A stretch of DNA of 16,607 bases from NCBI GenBank assembly GCA_023391175.1, contig JAEWBL010000632.1, positions 1-16,607 of the forward strand. The letters run 5' to 3'. Position 1 is the first letter of the stretch, and each line of letters starts with the position of its first letter. The position numbers and the translations under genes were made by a program. Source of the stretch: Pseudomonadota bacterium. GTDB taxonomy: Bacteria > Pseudomonadota > Alphaproteobacteria > Rhizobiales > Xanthobacteraceae. Below the pieces are notes generated by a model. It saw only the letters and a list, made by a program, of their open reading frames with translations, was not told where the DNA came from and ran no database searches. Positions 7,177 through 14,945 of the stretch are shown in pieces.

Positions 7177-7884
7177 TCAGACCGCACAATAGCGGTCCTG
7201 GATGTCCTTGTCGGCGAGCAGTTGAGCCGCGCTCGACTGATGCACCAGTTCACCCTGGTCGATGATGATGGCGCGGCTCGCCAGATTGAGCGCCCACTCC
7301 ACATTCTGCTCCACCAGAAGCAGCGTCGTGCCCTGATCGCGCAGGCGCCGGAACAGCACGCCCATCTCCTCCACCAGCACCGGCATGATGCCCTCGGAGG
7401 GCTCATCCAGCAGCACCATCTTCGGCTTGGAGATGATGGCGCGGGCGATGGCGAGCATCTGCTGTTCGCCGCCGGACATGGTTGTGCCCTGCTGCTCCAG
7501 CCGCTCCTTGAGGCGCGGGAAGCTCTTGGCAATTTCGTCGATCGCCGCCCGCTCGTCGGTACGCGCTGCCGCGACGAGGCCGAGCTGCAGGTTTTCCCGC
7601 ACCGTGAGGCCGGAAACGATCCGCCGCTCCTCCGGCACGTAGCCGAGGCCGAGGCGGAACCGCGCGTGGGCGCCGAGCGGCAGAAGGTCCGTGCCGTCGA
7701 ACGTCACCCGGCCTTCCGCGCGCGGCATCAGCCCCATGATCGCGCGCAGCGTCGAGGTCTTGCCCGCGCCGTTGCGGCCGACGAGGGCGACAATCTCGCC
7801 CTGTTCGATCTTGAACGTCAGATCATGGACGACGTGGCTCGGCCCGTACCAGGCGTTGAGCTTCTCGACCTCAAGCATAGCCAT
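7177..7884 (-). CDS. livF: Branched-chain amino acid type ABC transporter ATP-binding protein, LivF family (second system)
   Basis: This 235-residue ATPase shows Walker A GRNGAGKT at 36-43, signature MSGGE at 136-140, Walker B MVLLDEP at 156-162 and the LivF-typical EQN at 192-194 in place of a switch histidine. The start could be ATG 7884 (14-bp overlap with livG) or the third codon, ATG 7878, which would give an 8-bp ATGCTTGA overlap like that of the first system. No strong ribosome site separates the two. It is clearly diverged from the LivF at 3051-3773, so the two systems are not a recent local duplication. It forms the ATPase pair with the LivG encoded next to it. Confidence 0.92.
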   Translation of the reverse strand: MAMLEVEKLNAWYGPSHVVHDLTFKIEQGEIVALVGRNGAGKTSTLRAIMGLMPRAEGRVTFDGTDLLPLGAHARFRLGLGYVPEERRIVSGLTVRENLQLGLVAAARTDERAAIDEIAKSFPRLKERLEQQGTTMSGGEQQMLAIARAIISKPKMVLLDEPSEGIMPVLVEEMGVLFRRLRDQGTTLLLVEQNVEWALNLASRAIIIDQGELVHQSSAAQLLADKDIQDRYCAV

Positions 7885-8623
7885 CGTTCTGCCCCAGATA
7901 GACGCGGCGGACTTCCGGATCGGCCTGCACCGCGGCCGGCGTGCCGTCGGCGATGAGCCGGCCGTGATGCAGCACCAAGATGCGGTCCGACAGGCCGAGG
8001 ATCATCTTCATCTTGTGTTCGACAAGGAGAATGGTGCGATCCGCCGCGAGGCGCTCGATCAGCGCCACCATCTCCTTGGTCTCTTCTGGCCCCATGCCGG
8101 CCGTGGGCTCGTCCAGCAGCAGCAGTTCGGGGTCCGCCACCAGCGCGATGGCAATCTCGAGCGCGCGCTGCTCGCCGTGGGCCAGGTCCCGGGCACGGCG
8201 GGCGCGGCGATGCGTGAGGCCCACTTCGCCGAGGGCCGCATCCGCCTTCTGGGTCAGCTCGGGGTAGCGGTCGCGATGGCTGAAGACATCGTATCGCGTC
8301 TTCAGCGCCTGCGCGGCCACCCGTACATTCTCCTCCACCGACAGTTCGGGGAAAAGATTGGTGATCTGGTAGGAGCGGGCGATGCCGAGGTGGGCGAAGC
8401 GGTGCTGCTTCAACCCCTTCAGCTCCTGCCCCTTGAACCGGATGGAACCGGTGGAGGGCTGGAGCACGCCGGACAGCACGTTGAAGAAGGTGCTCTTCCC
8501 GGCGCCATTGGGGCCGATCACGGCCGTCACCTTGTTCCGCTCGAACTTGGCCGAGATGCCGGCGAGGGCGACGAAGCCACCAAAGGAGCGGCCCACGTCC
8601 GTCACTTCCATCAGCGCGGTCAT
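7871..8623 (-). CDS. livG: Branched-chain amino acid type ABC transporter ATP-binding protein, LivG family (second system)
   Basis: This 250-residue ATPase has Walker A GPNGAGKS at 37-44, signature LAHGE at 147-151 (the H variant is common in LivG), Walker B LLLLDEP at 167-173 followed by TAGMGPEE, and switch histidine H203 in VEHKM. The frame is open upstream to 8914, but that part is out-of-frame livM sequence. ATG 8623 forms a 4-bp ATGA overlap with the livM stop and yields the normal family length, so it is the start. The C-terminal VYLGQ is the usual LivG ending. Confidence 0.93.
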   Translation of the reverse strand: MTALMEVTDVGRSFGGFVALAGISAKFERNKVTAVIGPNGAGKSTFFNVLSGVLQPSTGSIRFKGQELKGLKQHRFAHLGIARSYQITNLFPELSVEENVRVAAQALKTRYDVFSHRDRYPELTQKADAALGEVGLTHRRARRARDLAHGEQRALEIAIALVADPELLLLDEPTAGMGPEETKEMVALIERLAADRTILLVEHKMKMILGLSDRILVLHHGRLIADGTPAAVQADPEVRRVYLGQNDGYA

Positions 8624-9627
8624 GACGCCCTCCTGCGGCGCACGATCTGGATCAGGCTGCCCCAGATGCCCTTGGGCAGGAACAGCACGAACAGGATGAA
8701 GACGATGCCGACGATGAGCTGCCAGTGCGTCGTCCAGAGCGAGGCGACATCTTCGATCAGCAGGAACACCAGCGCCCCCACGAACGGCCCGAAAAAGGAG
8801 CCGGCGCCGCCCAGCATCGTCATCATCACCACGATGGACGAGGTGTGTACGCTCAAGGCATCGAGCGGCACGATCGAGAGGTGCAGAGCCGAGAGCGTGC
8901 CCGCAAGCCCGCACAGGGCGCCGGAGAGGACGAAGGAAAGGAGCTTGGTGCGTTCCACGTCGAAGCCGCAGGCGCGGGCGCGGGTCTCGTTCTCACGCAC
9001 CGCCTCGATGGCGGCACCGAACGGCGAATTCAGCACCCGCGAGACGAACCACAGCGCCAGCGCCGCGAAGAACATGATGAAATAGTACTTCGCCAGCGGA
9101 TTCAGCAGATTCACCGAGAAGCCGCCGATCAGGTCGGCCTTCGCCACGGTGAAGCCGCGCAGGCCGTTCTCGCCGCCGGTCCAGCCTGAGGCCTGCAGCG
9201 CGACGTAATAGACGAGCTGCGCCAGGGCCAGGGTGACCATGCAGAAGTAGATGCCGCGCGTCCGGATGGAGATCGCACCGATCACCGCCGAGAGCAGGCT
9301 CGCGCCGACGATACCCGTGAGCATGGCAGGAAACCAGCCGAAGCCGAGATGGGCGATGGCCATGCCAGTCAGATAGGCGCCCGTCCCGAAGAAGGCGGCA
9401 TGGCCGAAGGAGAGGAGGCCCGTGTAGCCGAACAGCAGGTTGAAGCCCACGGTGAACAGGCCGTAGATCAGCACGTTCACCGCCAGCGCCTGCGAGGGCA
9501 GCACGAAAGGCAGCACCGCCAGCACGGCGATGGTGAGCGGCACGCGCCAGCGGTCCAGCGCGGCGCCGGCCTTCGGCAGCGTGCGCGGCGCCACGCTTTG
9601 CCCGGCAGCGAGGTCGGTCGAGGTCAT
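8620..9627 (-). CDS. livM: Branched-chain amino acid type ABC transporter permease, LivM family (second system)
   Basis: The 335-residue polytopic inner-membrane permease carries the LivM block LLFGYTGLLSFGHAAFFGTG, a cytoplasmic ATPase-docking loop AVRENETRARACGFD, and the LivM-type end FVLFLPKGIWGSL. I chose ATG 9627 because GGAG lies 8 bp upstream; a GTG at 9645 would add six residues without a visible ribosome site. It follows livH after a gap of about 30 bp and overlaps livG by ATGA. It forms the channel with the LivH encoded upstream and belongs to the hydroxylase operon. Confidence 0.92.
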   Translation of the reverse strand: MTSTDLAAGQSVAPRTLPKAGAALDRWRVPLTIAVLAVLPFVLPSQALAVNVLIYGLFTVGFNLLFGYTGLLSFGHAAFFGTGAYLTGMAIAHLGFGWFPAMLTGIVGASLLSAVIGAISIRTRGIYFCMVTLALAQLVYYVALQASGWTGGENGLRGFTVAKADLIGGFSVNLLNPLAKYYFIMFFAALALWFVSRVLNSPFGAAIEAVRENETRARACGFDVERTKLLSFVLSGALCGLAGTLSALHLSIVPLDALSVHTSSIVVMMTMLGGAGSFFGPFVGALVFLLIEDVASLWTTHWQLIVGIVFILFVLFLPKGIWGSLIQIVRRRRAS

Positions 9628-9657
9628 GGGGTCGTCTCCGTTCACGCGCCGGTTCCG

Positions 9658-10530
9658 TCAGGCGCCCGCCGGCCGGCCGAACAGGCCCTGCGGTCGGACG
9701 AGGAGAATGAGGGCCATCAGGCCGAACATGACGATGGTCGCCATTTCGGGAGCGAACAGCGCGGTCATGCTCACTGCGACGCCCACGAGCAGTCCCGCCA
9801 CCACCGCTCCGAGCAGCGAGCCCATGCCGCCGATGACGGTCACGACGAAGGCCTCCGCCAGCACCAGCGTGCCCATTTCCGGGCTCACGTTGCGCATGGG
9901 CGCCGCCAGCACGCCGCCGAGCGCGGTGAGGCCAACGCCGAGGCCGAACACGAGAAGCCACAGGCGGCTCACGTCTACGCCCAGCACCTTCATGATGAGC
10001 GGATCGCGCGCGCCGGCCCGCACGATGAGGCCGAAGCGCGTCTTCTCCAGTGCCACCCAGAGCAGCAGCAGGATGACCGCCACCACGCCCACCACGAACA
10101 AGCGATAGATGGGGAAATAGCCGACCCCGAGGTCCACCACGCCCTGCAGCGCATCCGGTGCCGAGAAGGGGATGCCGTCCGTGCCGAAGGTGATGCGCAC
10201 GGTCTCCACCAGCACATAGCCGAGGCCGAACGTGAGCAGCAGCGGATCATCAGGCGTGCGGCCGTAAAGTGGGCGGATCAGAAAGCGCTCGATGAGCATG
10301 CCGAGCACGCCCACGGCAATGGGCGCGACGATGAGCGCCCACCAGAAGCTGCCCGTCTGCGCGGCGATCCACAGCCCCGCATAGGCACCAACCATGAACA
10401 GGGCGCCGTGGGCGAAATTCACGATGCCCAGCATCCCGAACACGATGGTGAGCCCAAGGGCGACCATCACCAGGATCGCCCCGAGCGCGAGCCCGGAGAA
10501 CAGCTGCATGAGGATGAGTTCAAGGTCCAT
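9658..10530 (-). CDS. livH: Branched-chain amino acid type ABC transporter permease, LivH family (second system)
   Basis: The 290-residue membrane protein contains the canonical LivH block FGMLGIVNFAHGALFMVGAY near the N-terminus and EAFVVTVIGGMGSLLGAVVA near the C-terminus. The open frame extends to 10605, but ATG 10530 (MDLELILMQL) matches the usual LivH start and is preceded by a weak purine stretch (GAGAGA). It lies 236 bp downstream of the binding-protein gene, the largest gap in this operon, and that gap is filled with hairpins that may set expression of the membrane genes below that of the binding protein (inference). Confidence 0.92.
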   Translation of the reverse strand: MDLELILMQLFSGLALGAILVMVALGLTIVFGMLGIVNFAHGALFMVGAYAGLWIAAQTGSFWWALIVAPIAVGVLGMLIERFLIRPLYGRTPDDPLLLTFGLGYVLVETVRITFGTDGIPFSAPDALQGVVDLGVGYFPIYRLFVVGVVAVILLLLWVALEKTRFGLIVRAGARDPLIMKVLGVDVSRLWLLVFGLGVGLTALGGVLAAPMRNVSPEMGTLVLAEAFVVTVIGGMGSLLGAVVAGLLVGVAVSMTALFAPEMATIVMFGLMALILLVRPQGLFGRPAGA

Positions 10531-10633
10531 CGGTTCTCTCGGGGCGATCGTTCGGGGCCATCGGTCTTGCGTTCCCCCTCTTCCGACGAACGCGGCTGAT
10601 GCCAAGTCCGGGGAACGAGAGGCCGCGGGTGAC

Positions 10634-10719
10634 GGGGGCGGCGCCGGAGTTCCAGACGCCGCCCCCTCATCCGGCTCGCGGCTGCGCCGCGATCCACCTT
10701 CTCCCGCAAGGGGAGAAGG
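10634..10719. repeat. Three consecutive palindromes between binding-protein and livH genes (REP/RIME-like mosaic)
   Basis: Three perfect stem-loops lie side by side: GGGGGCGGCG (10634-10643) / CGCCGCCCCC (10657-10666), 10-bp stem with 13-nt loop; CGCGGC (10677-10682) / GCCGCG (10686-10691), 6-bp stem with 3-nt loop; CCTTCTCCC (10697-10705) / GGGAGAAGG (10711-10719), 9-bp stem with 5-nt loop. The third shares a 12-bp core with the hairpin at 4896-4922. Such composite palindromic intergenic elements are known in rhizobial genomes and resemble enterobacterial REP/BIME clusters. Here they sit in a 236-bp non-coding gap inside an operon, where they could stabilise the upstream mRNA or attenuate readthrough. 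Role is inferred; the inverted repeats are directly seen. Confidence 0.65.
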
Positions 10720-10766
10720 CTCTTCCGCTCACATCCCCCGCGAACGGGCGGAAGAAGCGATGATCC

Positions 10767-12014
10767 TCAGGTCGGGAAGCCCAGCTCGCCGCAGGAGCGC
10801 AGCATCTGCTCGGAACCGGGGACGTTCTCCACGATGTCGAACAGGTCCTGCTCGCTCTTCATGTCAGCCTTCGCCTTGGACTTCAGCACCAGCACCGACT
10901 GCACCGACTGGTGATCGCACTTGCGGAAGTATTGCGGGCCCTTGGCCACGTCATACTTCAGGCCTTCAAGCGCCTCGATCACCTTGTCGGTGTCGGTGCC
11001 GCCGGCCTTCGCCATGGCCAGCAGCAACGCCGAGACGCCGGTGAAGCCATAGGCGCCGTAGTCCGTGGGAAGCGAGCCATAGGCCGCCTTGTAGGCATCG
11101 TTGAAGGCCTTGGCCGAGGGAATGGTGTTCTCCAGCGCCCAGTAATAGTTGGCGCCGCCGATGATGCCCTCGAACACGTCAGGCGCCACGGCGATGCGCT
11201 GATTGTGCAGCAGCACCGGCACCACGATCTGCATCTGCTTCTTCATGCCAAAGTCGTTGGCCTGCTTGATCGAATTGGCCTGGTCGCGACCGAAGTTGCA
11301 GATGGCGAGGATGTCCGGCTTCAGGGCGCGGATGCGCGGCATCAGCGTGGAATAATCCGCCGCGCCGAAGGGGTGCAGGATCTCGCCGACGATCTCCGCG
11401 CCCAGTTCGCCGGCCGCGCGCTTGAAGCCGCGCATCATCTCGTGGCCATACGCATAGTCGGCGCCGAGCAGCGCGACCTTGGAGCCCTTCTTGAAGGTCG
11501 CCCGCGCCACGGCCGCCGTGGTCATGTGCGGGTTCAGCGCCTCGTGGAAGGTGTATTTCGAGAAGTCCTTCACCTCATTGATGGTGTCGGACTGGCTGAT
11601 GGAGACGTAGATGACGCCACGGGCGCGCGTCACCTCGTTCACCGCGAGCTGCACGGCGCTGGAAAGCGCGCCGACCACCGCATGGACCTTGTCCTTCTCG
11701 ATCAGCTCGAGGGTGCGGGTGGCGGCCTCGCCGGCGTTCAGCTTGTCGTCACGAACCAGCAGCTCGACCTTGCGGCCGGCGATGCCCCCCTTGTCGTTGA
11801 CGAGCTTCACGGCGAGTTCCGCGCTCTTCACCTGGTCCTTCGCCTCGGCGCCGAAGGGGCCGGTAAGCGGGGTGGGGAAGCCAATGCGGATGGTCTCCGC
11901 TTGCGCGCGGACAATGGCCGGCGAGGCGATGAGGCCAACGCCCGCGACGCCGAGGCCGGCGAGCACGGTGCGGCGGGATACGCTGGAGAGGGGATGGTCG
12001 GTCCGCTTGGTCAT
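10767..12014 (-). CDS. Branched-chain amino acid type ABC transporter substrate-binding protein, Tat-type signal
   Basis: The 415-residue type I periplasmic binding protein supplies ligand to the second Liv system. The N-terminus has a twin-arginine motif SRRTVLAGL (13-21), a hydrophobic stretch and an AQA cleavage site (37-39), so export folded through Tat is likely. The mature part opens ETIRIGFPTPLTGPFG, the usual Liv/HAAT start, and includes GAEAKDQVKSAELAV, NDKGGIAGRKVELLVRDD and VVGALSSAVQLAV, typical of the first lobe. ATG 12014 has GGGAGG 5 bp upstream. It begins 43 bp after the large hydroxylase subunit stop in the same direction, so the transporter is probably co-transcribed with the enzyme. 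The ligand is unknown; membership does not imply leucine, since this class also takes aromatics, amides and urea. Confidence 0.92.
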   Translation of the reverse strand: MTKRTDHPLSSVSRRTVLAGLGVAGVGLIASPAIVRAQAETIRIGFPTPLTGPFGAEAKDQVKSAELAVKLVNDKGGIAGRKVELLVRDDKLNAGEAATRTLELIEKDKVHAVVGALSSAVQLAVNEVTRARGVIYVSISQSDTINEVKDFSKYTFHEALNPHMTTAAVARATFKKGSKVALLGADYAYGHEMMRGFKRAAGELGAEIVGEILHPFGAADYSTLMPRIRALKPDILAICNFGRDQANSIKQANDFGMKKQMQIVVPVLLHNQRIAVAPDVFEGIIGGANYYWALENTIPSAKAFNDAYKAAYGSLPTDYGAYGFTGVSALLLAMAKAGGTDTDKVIEALEGLKYDVAKGPQYFRKCDHQSVQSVLVLKSKAKADMKSEQDLFDIVENVPGSEQMLRSCGELGFPT

Positions 12015-12057
12015 GAAATCCTCCCGGTGTGTCTTGTTTTTTGGCTGTGGGCGGTCG

Positions 12058-14451
12058 TCAGTAGGCGCCGAGCGCTTTCAGGATGCGCGCGGGGGTCATG
12101 GGAATCTGGGTCAGCTCCGCGCCCAGCGGCGAGAGCGCGTCATTCACCGCGTTCAACGCGGCGGCGGACGAAGCGGCGGTGCCCGCCTCCCCGCAGCCCT
12201 TGGCGCCGAGTTCCGTATCGCGGGTCGGCGTTTCCATGTGGGCGATGACGATATCCGGCATCTCGCAGGCCATGGGCACGAGATAATCAGCGAGCGAACC
12301 GTTCACCAGCTGACCGACATCGTCGTAGCGGCATTCCTCGAAGAAGGCGGCGCCAAGCCCTTGCACGACGCCACCGCGCACCTGCTCCTCTACCAGGAGC
12401 GGGTTGATGATGCGGCCGCAATCCTCCACCACGAAGTGCTTGAGGATTTTCACGAGCCCCGTCTCCGCATCCACCTCCACATGGCATCCGTGGATGCCGT
12501 TGGTGAAGGCGAAGGGATAGCCGGACGGTGCGAAATGATGCGCCACGGTCAGCTGCGCGTCGGTGCCCGGCGGCAGCGTGTCGGAGCGGAAATAGGCGAT
12601 GCGCGCCACCTCGGCGAGGCTGAGGCGCGCCACGCCGCCCACCTTGTCCACCACCTCGGCGTCGATGAGATCGAGGTCCCCGGGCTGCGCCTGGAGGATG
12701 GCAGCGGCCACGCTCAGCACGTTGGCCTTGAGCTTGCGCGCCGCCTGCAGCGCCGTCTCGCCGCCGATCCCGGCACCGCGGCAGGCCCAGGTGGCGCCGC
12801 CATGGGGCGTCACCTCGGTGTCGCCGGTGATCACACGCACGATGTCGCGCGAGACGCCGAGATAATCGGCGACGATCTGGCCGATGATGGCCTCCGTCCC
12901 CTGCCCCTGCTCCGTCACCGAGATCAGGCAGCGCACCTCGCCGGACGGCGTGATCTTGATGACCGCCCCGTCCTGCGCCGAGATGCGCGCGCCGCCTATG
13001 CCGTAGAAGGCGGGCGTGGGATTGGTGATCTCCACGAACGCCGCGATGCCGATGCCGCGATGGATGCCACGGGCGCGCAGCTCGGCCTGCTCGGCGCGCA
13101 AGCGGTCATAGTCCATCAGCGCCTTGAGCTTGCCGAGGCAGGCTTCGTGGGACAACTGTTCGAACTTGTAGCCGGTGAGCGACTGGCAGGGATAGGCATC
13201 GTCCGGAATGAGGTTGCGCGCGCGCACCTCGAACGGATCGAGGCCCGTCGCGGAGGCCGCCTTCTCCATCAGATACTCGGTGACGGCGCACGCGATGGGG
13301 TGGCCCACCGCGCGATACTGGCTCGTCTGCGTCTTGTTCTGGAACACCACCTTCAGGTCGGCCCGGTAGGCCTCCAGCCGATAGGGCGCGCCGATCAAGC
13401 GGATGACCTGGTTGCCTTCCACCGCACTGGTGCGGGGATAGGTGGAGAAGGGGCCGATGGCCGTCTCGTCCTCTACCGCCATGGCGAGGATGCGGCCGTC
13501 CGCGCCGACTGCCGCCTTCGCCTTCACGCGATGGTCGCGGGCGTGGATATCGGAGACGAAGGCTTCCAGCCGGTCTGCCACATATTTAACCGGCCGGCCC
13601 GCCAGCATGGACAGGCCGATGACGGCCATGTCCTCGTGATAGACGTGCAGCTTCACACCGAAGGACCCGCCCACATCTGGCGCCGCGACCCGCACCCGAC
13701 CCTCGGGGATGCCGTAGTGACGGGAATAAAGATCCTGGAACTGGAAGGGCGTCTGGGTGCCGTGATGGACGGTTAGGGCGTGCTCGCTGGCATCGTAATC
13801 GGCGATGAGCGCGCGCGGTTCCAGCGTCACACCGGTGTGGCGGCCAAAGGCGAGGTCCGCTTCCACCACATGGGCGGCGGCGGCGAACAGGTCGTCCACC
13901 GCGCCGTTCTCCAGCGCACTACGGAAGCACAGGTTGTCGGAGAAGCCTTCCACGAGGCGCGGCGCATCGGGAGCGAGCGCGGTGTCGAGATCGGCGAGGA
14001 CGGGCAGATCCTCATACTCCACCTCCACCAGCTCGCAGGCATCCTCGGCGGCCGCGCGGCTCTCCGCCACCACGGCCACCACCGCCTGCCCGCTCCAGGT
14101 TACGCGATCGAGTGGGAGGGGACGCTGGGGCTCGGATTTCATGCCCTTGAAATGATCGAGCGTGCCGACCCAGGGCGTGCAAAGCTTCGCAAGGTCTTCG
14201 CCCGTCGCCACCAGCGCGACACCGGGGGCGGCGCGGGCGGCTTCCACGTCGATACGCACGATGCGGGCGTGGGCGAAGGGCGAGCGCACGAAGGCCGCAT
14301 GCAGCATGCGCGGCAGCTTCATGTCGGTGACGTAGTTCCCCCGCCCCGCCACCAGCCGCTTCGCATTTGGGCGCGGCAGCGGGCGGCCCACATGAACGCC
14401 GGGCTGAAGATGGGGCGCCGCGCCGAGCGGACGATCGAACGGCGCGTTCAT
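12058..14451 (-). CDS. coxL: Xanthine dehydrogenase family molybdopterin-binding (large) subunit, CoxL-like
   Basis: The 797-residue catalytic subunit should bind the Mo-cytosine dinucleotide cofactor and hydroxylate the substrate, passing electrons to the 2Fe-2S and FAD subunits. Visible elements: N-terminal a/b hammerhead (about 20-160), GGSFGVK (261-267), the substrate-loop QYRAVGHP (378-385), GQG (516-518) and GCGEAG (752-757), where E755 is the expected catalytic base. The loop aligned with AYRCSFR of form I CO dehydrogenase has Ala in place of the Cys that binds copper, and also differs from AYRGAGR of form II, so CO oxidation is unlikely. ATG 14451 overlaps the CoxS-type stop (ATGA) and has GGGAGG upstream. 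Aldehydes or N-heterocycles are possible substrates; none can be chosen from sequence alone. Confidence 0.9.
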   Translation of the reverse strand: MNAPFDRPLGAAPHLQPGVHVGRPLPRPNAKRLVAGRGNYVTDMKLPRMLHAAFVRSPFAHARIVRIDVEAARAAPGVALVATGEDLAKLCTPWVGTLDHFKGMKSEPQRPLPLDRVTWSGQAVVAVVAESRAAAEDACELVEVEYEDLPVLADLDTALAPDAPRLVEGFSDNLCFRSALENGAVDDLFAAAAHVVEADLAFGRHTGVTLEPRALIADYDASEHALTVHHGTQTPFQFQDLYSRHYGIPEGRVRVAAPDVGGSFGVKLHVYHEDMAVIGLSMLAGRPVKYVADRLEAFVSDIHARDHRVKAKAAVGADGRILAMAVEDETAIGPFSTYPRTSAVEGNQVIRLIGAPYRLEAYRADLKVVFQNKTQTSQYRAVGHPIACAVTEYLMEKAASATGLDPFEVRARNLIPDDAYPCQSLTGYKFEQLSHEACLGKLKALMDYDRLRAEQAELRARGIHRGIGIAAFVEITNPTPAFYGIGGARISAQDGAVIKITPSGEVRCLISVTEQGQGTEAIIGQIVADYLGVSRDIVRVITGDTEVTPHGGATWACRGAGIGGETALQAARKLKANVLSVAAAILQAQPGDLDLIDAEVVDKVGGVARLSLAEVARIAYFRSDTLPPGTDAQLTVAHHFAPSGYPFAFTNGIHGCHVEVDAETGLVKILKHFVVEDCGRIINPLLVEEQVRGGVVQGLGAAFFEECRYDDVGQLVNGSLADYLVPMACEMPDIVIAHMETPTRDTELGAKGCGEAGTAASSAAALNAVNDALSPLGAELTQIPMTPARILKALGAY

Positions 14452-14945
14452 TCCGCGCCCTCCCCGTTCACCGTGCGGGCAGCCGACTCGATTGCGTCCA
14501 CGATGGCCTCGTAGCCGGTGCAGCGGCAATAATTGCCGGAGATGGCGTCGCGGATCTCCTCGCGATCCGGAACGGCGCCTTTCGAGATCAGGGCGTGGGC
14601 ATTCACCAGCATGCCCGGCGTGCAGAAGCCGCATTGCAGCGCGTTGCGCTCATGGAAGGCCTGCTGGAGCGGGGCCAGCGCGCCGCTGGCCACCAGCCCC
14701 TCCACCGTCTCCACCGACTGCCCCTGCGCCTGGACCGCGAAGACGAGGCAGGAATGCACCGGCACGCCGTCCAGCAGCACAAGGCAGGCGCCGCACGCCC
14801 CCATCTCGCAGCCCACATGGGTGGCGGTGAGTTCCAGATCTGTGCGCAGGAAGTCCGCCAGCGTGGTGCGCGGCGCGACCATGCGCGCGACCTCCTCGCC
14901 GTTGACGGTGAGCGTGAGGGGGACGGTGCCCGCCATCATGTTCAT
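14448..14945 (-). CDS. coxS: 2Fe-2S iron-sulfur (small) subunit of molybdenum hydroxylase, CoxS-like
   Basis: The 165-residue protein carries two [2Fe-2S] clusters. The plant-ferredoxin-type cluster uses C46, C51, C54 and C66 (GCEMGACGAC...C), and the second, all-helical cluster uses C105, C108, C140 and C142 (CGFC...CRC). All eight ligands are present, so electron transfer from molybdenum to FAD should be intact. NAGXTLADFLR-like and QCGFCTPGML blocks are normal for the family. ATG 14945 forms ATGA with the FAD-subunit stop and has GGAG 8 bp upstream; internal Met3 and Met4 are less likely starts. The middle gene of an M-S-L set, the order found in CO dehydrogenase operons. Confidence 0.95.
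   Translation of the reverse strand: MNMMAGTVPLTLTVNGEEVARMVAPRTTLADFLRTDLELTATHVGCEMGACGACLVLLDGVPVHSCLVFAVQAQGQSVETVEGLVASGALAPLQQAFHERNALQCGFCTPGMLVNAHALISKGAVPDREEIRDAISGNYCRCTGYEAIVDAIESAARTVNGEGAE

Noticed and set aside
10911..12248. 445-codon + strand frame opposite the Tat-type binding protein
   Set aside because: Shadow frame; the minus-strand protein has a signal peptide, ribosome site and family motifs.
11611..13776. 721-codon open frame on the + strand opposite the binding-protein and large hydroxylase subunit genes
   Set aside because: It is antisense to two genes with clear family motifs. Its translation is Arg/Ala/His-rich with no recognisable domain, as expected for a shadow frame in GC-rich DNA.
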